Origin: Intoshia linei
Taxonomy: Eukaryota; Orthonectida; Rhopaluridae
Direction of reading: 5' to 3'
Assembly (NCBI GenBank): GCA_001642005.1
Contig: LWCA01000482.1
Coordinates: 1-25,987 of the forward strand
Length of the DNA stretch: 25,987 bases
In this document: positions 19,747 through 25,987 of the stretch, piece by piece
Layout of the letters: each line of letters opens with the position of its first letter
Numbering within the stretch: the first letter of the stretch is position 1
Notes under the pieces: model-generated
Databases searched by the model: none
The model's input: the letters and a program-made list of their open reading frames with translations, nothing else
What the model was told of the DNA's origin: nothing
Made by a program: the position numbers and the translations under genes

Positions 19747-21394
19747 CTTAAAAGTATATAATGATAATATTTTAAAATTTAAATGTATACTTGTAAAATG
19801 TATATAATTATATTTGTTGTTATACAGGGTATAATTTTAAAATTATATAACCTTTATTATCTATGATCCTAATTTTCTCTACTACCAAAGCAAAAAAAAT
19901 TGTACTTATTATTTTATTTAATTTCATTATAATTTATTTTTAATGATTAGTAATATAATTACAAAATTTTTGTAAATTAAAAAATATTTTAGGTTATTTA
20001 TCATTTTAGAGTATTTACTTGTTTCATCATAATTATGTAACATATTATTTATTGTGATCAAATTTAATTATTAAATCATAATATATTATACTAATATATA
20101 TTGTATATTTAAAAATAAAATATAATAAAATACTGCCTAAAAAAATAAATATTCATTATCACTGTAAAAATAATGATATTACACATGAGCAAAGGTTTTA
20201 CCAGCATTTCTGGTTTTATTAAACTGTTTAACAAATTTTAGACAAACTGAGTGAAAGTTTTGCTATATGTAAGTAAACTAGTAAATATCTATTTAAAAAA
20301 AAATTTATTAATTTGTAGATCGTGATTTAATTTAATGCACTTCCCGTGAGGTTTATTTACAATTAATATTGTTTTTTACAAATTATAATATTGATGGAGA
20401 CATACACATGTATAAAAAAGTTTCATTAATTATTTAATTATATCTAGATTTAGCGAAACATCGACAAACTATATGAAATAAAACTTTACTGATTTAGCTA
20501 CTACATTACACGTAAAATCAAAGTTTTCGGTTAATTATTGATTAATCTTGTTAACTATCAAGGATGTAAGTGATAGACATAAATTCCAAATATTAACATA
20601 TAAGCATTGTATTATTAAGCATGTATCGATTAAAAAATGGTTAAAAAAATTAAACCTAAAATCATGTTTTTCTGGTTATCCAATAATTTGAAATAACTGA
20701 TAAAATTATGGGAAACATGTGCGATGCTACGCACGTTATAAAAAGTTATAAAAGTGGCGTAATTTGTTGACTAAAATCCATTTTAGCAAAAATGACATAT
20801 TATCCTTGTAGGCTTGTAGGTTTTAGATAAAATATTATTTCATTTTATGAAAGATATTTTTCCAACCTTGTCAACATCTCAGAAAATAGTTTATTTGTTC
20901 ATCAAAATTTTATAAGATAATTGTATGCCTCTTGTCTCTTCATTCACCTCTGTTGATTCAACCAAATGGAAATACACATTCATGATTAGACATGATTACA
21001 GTTAACTTTCCCTATTAATTGAAGCTTATGCATTTCATGGATTGTATAATTAAAATTATAATATAAAATTCAAAACTCCTGGTCGAATATCAAAGGCTCG
21101 ATGGAATTGCCGCGCTGTTTATGTACTAAAATATTTATTATTAACAAAAGACAGCCGAATAGCTTCAATGTATAACTTTATTGCTGATTATTAGGCCCTG
21201 TTTGGTTTTACTGTTGAACAAATTTAGCTATATATATCACAAATTAAACAAAAATTCTTGGATTTTAAACAATACTCATTCATTTATCAATAATTATGAA
21301 TTTAGCATTATATAAAATTTGAAAATTTCACGTGTCAACTTTATATAACAAATATCTGTAATTGTAACTGTTGTAATGTAAGTAATTAATTTAG
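19747..21394. other. A+T-rich spacer
   Basis: No gene is supported. Two less A+T-rich patches exist: 20700-20760, with a GTGCG/CGCAC hairpin around 20719-20734, and 21075-21125, with frames of about 18 codons on both strands and no family signal. A 30-codon minus frame (MNVYFHLVEST...) near 20895-20985 lacks splice sites. Confidence 0.3.
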
Positions 21395-21522
21395 TAATTA
21401 TCTCATTACCCACTCGATAATATTTTTTATTTTTTTCGATGATATGGAGATATAACCTTAAATATTATTAAAATATTGTTTATAGCTCAAAACGATGTGA
21501 CACCCTATTTTGCAGTGTAATG
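21395..21522 (+). repeat. dispersed repeat shared with 16.6 kb
   Basis: TAATTATCTCATTA, ATATGGAGATATAACCTTAA, ATATTATTAAAATAT and TTTTGCAGTGTAATG correspond in order to 16621-16736. The word GACACCCTATTTTGCAGTG resembles AACACCCTATTGTACACT at 11538, so a third worn end may exist there. Confidence 0.5.
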
Positions 21523-22623
21523 ATATGGTGATTTATAATAAAAATGCAACAACAAAAAACAAGTGAAAATAATATATACTCCTATCCAATTATTCATTTT
21601 CGAGAATATAATTTAATCACTTGATTATGATGATATTAATCATTGTTATAATTATATGATTCATTAAGTGAAAATTAAAATATAAAAATATACAATGGTT
21701 ACATAATTTACCAACTTTAAATTTAGTAGTTATAATACATTCACTATATCAAGTTTTAAATCGATAATATCGACTCAAAATATATTATTAAATAATAATA
21801 ATGTTATAAATAGTTAAAATTGGGAATTTTACAAATCCATACTTACGCTTATATATATAAATTATCTATTTTATTTGTTGTTTCATTTGCATAAACAGAA
21901 GCCGTTTTGGCGTAGGGAAGACTTATTAATTTTAACACCCATTTTTAAATTTATTATAGAAAATTAGTGTCTAATCTTGAAAAAATCCAATTATAGTTAA
22001 AACTGAAAAAAATAGTCAAGAATAACATAAATTCCAAAAAAAAAAAGTTGTAAATACATGCAGTACATACATTTTTCTGCTATAATGAATTGGTGGTAAA
22101 GCAGTATTACCACCTTTACATATTTATAAAATGTACATATAGTATACATTAGGGTGATTCAAAAAATATAAATTCTTGTTGAGATAGGAAAAATTAAGCG
22201 AGTATTCATTATAGTACTAGTAAAATAAATTTTATATTGTTTTTCACGATTTAAAAAGTAGGTTTACCGACTAAATCAATATACATAAGATCTTTTTAAA
22301 TATGAGAATATTAATTATTTATTTTATTCATATTTAACATATAGGTATTAGAGTTCAAGTTTTTTGAAAATTTCTGAATTTGTTTGATTTTTAGTGTAGA
22401 GTGGGCGTATTCATAAAATATCAATACAATTATTGTATTTATCTAAAAACAAATGCCTATTCAAATTGCGCACAAGATTTTATACCGTTAGGGCTATTAA
22501 GTAAGAACCTTAAGTATCTTGATACACACTTACGAGCACAAACGGGTTAACATTCTCATACAAATATATAAATGAAAAAATAAACTTTAATTTTCTCCAA
22601 TTTTACTCGCTAAAATAGTGTTG
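21523..22623. other. A+T-rich spacer
   Basis: Nothing coding is seen. CATAAATTCCAAAAAA near 22030 echoes the local repeat at 9200. CATTAGGGTGATTC at 22148 echoes the ACACCCTAATG words elsewhere. Confidence 0.3.
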
Positions 22624-22764
22624 CTAGAAACAATACGTACTATCAATTTTAGTTTATTTTGTAATAAATGTAAAGCCAAAACTACTTATCTATGATGACG
22701 AATAAAAATCTTCTGCTTAAAATTATTTCAAATAAACTAAAAGTGATAGTACGTATTTTTCTGG
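22624..22764. mobile_element. palindromic MITE, copy 1
   Basis: The left arm (AATACGTACTATCAATTTTAG and TTTATTT) and the right arm (AAATAAACTAAAAGTGATAG, TACGTATTTTTCTGG) are inverted copies of about 33 bases with few mismatches. The centre (GTAAAGCCAAAACTACTTATC, then ATGATGACGAATAAAAAT) is unique to this family. It has no coding sequence. The target duplication is not clear. Confidence 0.65.
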
Positions 22765-23269
22765 ACACTTAAGCTTAATTGATTTGTCTTTTCTATAGAA
22801 TAATGCTTTTGCTTAGATAACCATAATCGAGTTTACATTTTTTCATCTTAATTATTGTGGTTTTTACGAAGGTTAATTTTTATGCAAGATTTATTAAGGC
22901 TGTATTTACTAGATTATGACATCATAATGAACCCTCAAAAGTGAGCTAGGATAAAATTCAAACAAATTATAAGTTTAACTAAATATTAATTATATTATAA
23001 TATAATAATAATTGCATACCAGCTATATATAATTGAAATTTAATTGAAATATATGTGTTAATATTTCCTCGAAACCTTATATATCATTTTTCCATCACAT
23101 GATAAAATATATTTTTATAGGTAAGTTTATGTATATATATCCGGTAACGTTTTCCATTTACATCAAGTATATTAAATATACATTTATAGATGATAGTATT
23201 AATATTAATCAAGCGGGGACCGAATCAGTTAATTAGTCGATTATACTCAGTAGTCAAAAACTATCTTAC
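22765..23269. other. A+T-rich spacer
   Basis: Nothing supportable is seen between the two MITE copies and the family-2 repeat. Confidence 0.3.
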
Positions 23270-23570
23270 CCTTTTTTTTTTAAAATTAAACTTATCCTAA
23301 AGCAGTTGACCGTTATATACAGTCAACACATACAAAATTCAATTCAAAAAAAATGAGGAATAGTAGCCATCACGGTCAAAAAACTAATTTATACAATCAT
23401 TTTTTTTGTTTCTAAACCATTTTATTAAAACAAACATAATGTGAAATAATTAAAGGACCTACAATTAAAAAAAGTAGATTAATTCTGATGCAACTTATTC
23501 CAGTTGATATGAATACAAAATTTCAACCCTAGAAATCTACGCATTCCCGGTGAAAAATAAATTTTAAATT
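23270..23570 (+). repeat. family-2 dispersed repeat, plus copy
   Basis: GGACCTACAATTAAAAAAAG, ATTCTGATGCAACTTATTCC, TTTCAACCCTAGAAATCTAC and GCATTCCCGGTGAAAAATAA match 17905-18010 in order. The left part (TCAAAAAACTAATTTATAC) is looser. The copy ends directly against the second palindromic MITE at 23578. Confidence 0.55.
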
Positions 23571-23577
23571 GAAGTGG

Positions 23578-23719
23578 CCAGAAAAAACATGTACTATCAA
23601 TTTTAGTTTATTTGGTGATAAATGTAAAGCCAAAACTACTTATCGATGATGACGAATAAAAATTTTCGCCTTAAAATTTATTTTAAATAAACTAAAAGTT
23701 ATACTACGTATTTTTCTGG
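23578..23719. mobile_element. palindromic MITE, copy 2
   Basis: CCAGAAAAAACATGTACTAT at the left and ACTACGTATTTTTCTGG at the right are the same terminal repeats as in the 22624 copy, and the centre differs from that copy by only a few bases. The two copies lie in the same orientation about 950 bases apart. The clean CCAGAAAAA/TTTTTCTGG tips help to fix the element borders. Confidence 0.68.
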
Positions 23720-24046
23720 TAACTTTATTTTTATTATTAAAATATTATAATGACTCAAAATTATATCGAGGCATGTGACACATGTTCACGGGATAAAAAC
23801 GACTGGAAATATGACAGAATGAACAAGTTTATTTGCTTAAATATTATTTCAATTGCATCTGTTATCAAGTTATTGATGCGATACTTATAGTGCTGATGTT
23901 AATTTCAATCAACAAAATAAATGATGTTATTATGTTAACTAATCATGTTAATTTAAGAACAGTTAAAGATTAAGTTGAGATATTAAGGTATTGCTCGATA
24001 TGCATCCCTACCGATGGTCATTATTACAACTGGTCCTAGTATATAA
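23720..24046. other. A+T-rich spacer
   Basis: No feature is supported. Confidence 0.3.
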
Positions 24047-24270
24047 CACGGTGCAACACTGAAAAACGTAACATGTTAAAATATATATAATTATAATCCT
24101 CTCAGTTCAGATAACAGGTAGTTATATATATTATATATATATATAAAATATTATAATCCTTGATTATATATATGAATATGTTATTATTATTATATATATA
24201 ATTAGATCAATAATAAATTAAAATTATTCGGTTACCTGTTATTTTTAGTGTTTCATTTTGTTGCACCGTG
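24047..24270. mobile_element. PIF/Harbinger-type MITE with TAA target duplication
   Basis: CACGGTGCAACA at 24047-24058 and TGTTGCACCGTG at 24259-24270 are perfect 12-base terminal inverted repeats. TAA stands directly outside on both sides (24044-24046 and 24271-24273), the three-base duplication (TWA) of PIF/Harbinger elements. A second inner inverted pair, ATAACAGGTA and TACCTGTTAT, lies about 65 and 35 bases inside. The middle is mostly TA-repeat. At 224 bases with no open frame it is non-autonomous. Confidence 0.72.
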
Positions 24271-24273
24271 TAA

Positions 24274-24824
24274 TAATTACACGCTGCATCCTATTATACA
24301 TAGTTAATTGTAATAATAGGATATAATAATGATGTACCAAATTATTATCATAATAAAAATATTTTACGAATATCTAAAATAAAATAAATTTCAAAATTTT
24401 TATTTGATGATTATCATACACTGTTCCACATTTTTGAAAACATTACAAAATAGCAGAACAAAATATATTTTTCTCCTGATTTAGGTCATACATGTGATAT
24501 TATTTAATATTTGACGCTATACAATATTAAAGTGAAATCAATGATAAAATATACAAAATAAGTTACATTGATGTAAGGAATGTAATAATAATAAATAATT
24601 TATAATGAAGTCGCCAATCGACTCATTATTTATATTTCAATTACATGTATAATTGTAGATGAATTATTATTGATATTTTTATAAATTTATCTTCCAAAAT
24701 TGATCATCGTAGCCAAATTTTAGATGACTATAAGCAAATAAAAGTTCATACATAATGATCAACATATACTGAATTCTTGATGTTAATTACTATCAGCGGC
24801 TTCTTCTGTATTTTAATGATATAT
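24274..24824. other. A+T-rich spacer with a short inverted repeat
   Basis: ATCCTATTA at 24288-24296 and TAATAGGAT at 24314-24322 form a 9-bp stem. CGTGTAAT and ATTACACG overlap the right border of the Harbinger MITE (24267-24283). No gene is seen. Confidence 0.35.
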
Positions 24825-25001
24825 CAGTGATTCTGAACTTTTGACCCGCGAGCTATTGGTGGTTCGCCAATATTTTTATTTTTTATAAAATGTTTTGACT
24901 TTGTTTAAAAAATTTTTTTTTCATAAATTTTTTAACAATTAAATATAAATTATTTCATATTGATAAAATGTGGCCCTTCTGAAATAAAGGTTGAGAACCC
25001 C
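24825..25001. mobile_element. hAT-type MITE
   Basis: The left end CAGTGATTCTGAACTTTTGA, followed by CCCGCGAGCTATTGGTGG, and the right end ATGTGGCCCTTCTGAAATAA, followed by AGGTTGAGAACCCC, are the two standard ends of short hAT elements (CAGTG-TTCTCAACC and GGTTGAGAACC). The flanks GATATAT and CATATAT are a plausible worn target duplication. It is 177 bases with no coding sequence. Confidence 0.62.
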
Positions 25002-25870
25002 ATATATATATTTTGTTCCGCTATTTTTTGGTGTTGTACAGTGATATTGAAATGTATATATATTTATTTGTCATTACATGCTAATTGTTTTATAATAAAA
25101 TATGTTTAAAGCTTTCAGCTAAAATTTTTATTTAGAAATGTATATACTTACTTATAACTAAAATTAAGTTATATAGAATTTATATACTAAAATAATGTAC
25201 TATATAAATTTGGATGATATGTGTAATGCCCATTGGGTATATGGGATATTCATGTATTTATCATAAACTTCATTATGAAATGATTGCTGATGACACAATC
25301 ACTGATAATGTGAATAATCATGCATAAATTAATTACCGACTATAAAGATTTATTACGTTTAATAATTCTATAATATATTAACATACGATAGTAATATTTA
25401 ATAGTGAAATTAAAAATCAGCACTATATATAATATAATGATTATTACATTCTACATCTAAACACGTGAATTAATCTATTATAATATTGTTAACGAATATA
25501 TAATATCACATTAAAAAAGAAAAGAATAGAATTTTTGTGTTTATGATATTTATGATATTGTTTATGACTTTAAAACTTATCCCATATCATATAAATATTT
25601 AATAATTTATCCTAAATTATATAAAATGCGACGCGATTTTTGTTTGTGTGTTATGTGTGTGTTACGCTTTATTGAAATAACTACCAGTTTTAGAATTTTT
25701 TAAAAATAACATTTCAATTACAGTTTTTTCTGGGACGTATAATAAGATAAATTTTAACCTCCCAATTTCACATCTTAAGGGTCAAAAACTTGAAGTTGGT
25801 CAAAAGTTGGAGAATTTTAAAAAATATATACGCTGATGTGGATTTTAAAATCATAAATATTATTATAAAT
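25002..25870. other. A+T-rich spacer
   Basis: No exon, RNA gene or transposon end is supported. Confidence 0.3.
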
Positions 25871-25987
25871 TTATATTTAAAAAAATTATATCTTCAGTAC
25901 CAAAACCCCTAATTACTCTTTTTTTTTTAGTGTAAACAGCCCTAGAATTTCAAAAAATTTACAGGTGGTAGAGTTGTATCATGTTAA
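25871..25987 (+). repeat. family-2 dispersed repeat, cut by the window edge
   Basis: CAGTACCAAAACCCCTAATT, ACAGCCCTAGAATTTC, AAAAAATTTACAGGTGGTAG and AGTTGTATCATGTTAA match 17577-17800 and, reversed, 10136-10190. The copy continues beyond the window. Confidence 0.5.

Noticed and set aside
24120-24205. TA-rich microsatellite as an independent feature or origin
   Set aside because: It is the interior of the Harbinger MITE and needs no other explanation.
1-25987. tRNA, rRNA or CRISPR structures
   Set aside because: No cloverleaf with A and B box words, no rRNA-like G+C-rich block and no regular spacer-repeat array were found on reading both strands.

Overview
This is a piece of a very A+T-rich animal nuclear genome. 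The open frames are broken by introns with GT..AG borders, there are no operons or bacterial-type genes, and the space between genes is full of old DNA-transposon ends (Helitron-like or TIR, pogo/Tigger, hAT, PIF/Harbinger) plus one LINE scrap. That mix and base composition suggest an insect. A sap-sucking hemipteran such as an aphid is my best guess, but nothing here proves it.

Layout. Positions 1-700 hold a LINE endonuclease fragment (minus strand), a G+C-richer block with a long inverted repeat, and a possible TATA promoter. Positions 1310-5233 hold the one clear gene, on the minus strand: three exons that splice in phase into a coiled-coil protein of about 740-750 residues. It looks like CCDC175, judged by the LETLP-x-x-IK-x-E-x-E block and by length. 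Both introns are packed with copies of one transposon family with hairpin ends, and another end of that family lies just upstream of exon 1. Positions 5537-6317 are an internally deleted pogo/Tigger-like element with its TA target duplication; it still carries the last ~90 codons of a transposase. Positions 7633-8015 look like an orphan minus-strand exon of a lysine-rich protein that I do not recognise.

From 8.0 to 18.5 kb I see no convincing gene. The region holds more copies of the hairpin-ended family (8855, 15849), a second dispersed repeat family ('family 2'), hAT remnants including a transposase dimerisation-domain scrap (14977-15070), a foldback repeat (13218-13417) and A+T-rich filler. 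At 18729 a plus-strand ATG opens a short coding segment of 48 codons to a GT donor, or 58 codons to a stop. A 12-bp inverted repeat lies about 100 bp upstream of it. From 19 to 26 kb there are only repeats: twin palindromic MITEs (22624, 23578), a PIF/Harbinger MITE with TAA duplication (24047-24270), a hAT MITE (24825-25001) and further family-2 copies.

The genes do not form a pathway. The biology visible here is one probable testis/cilium-type coiled-coil gene embedded in a dense, layered transposon graveyard.
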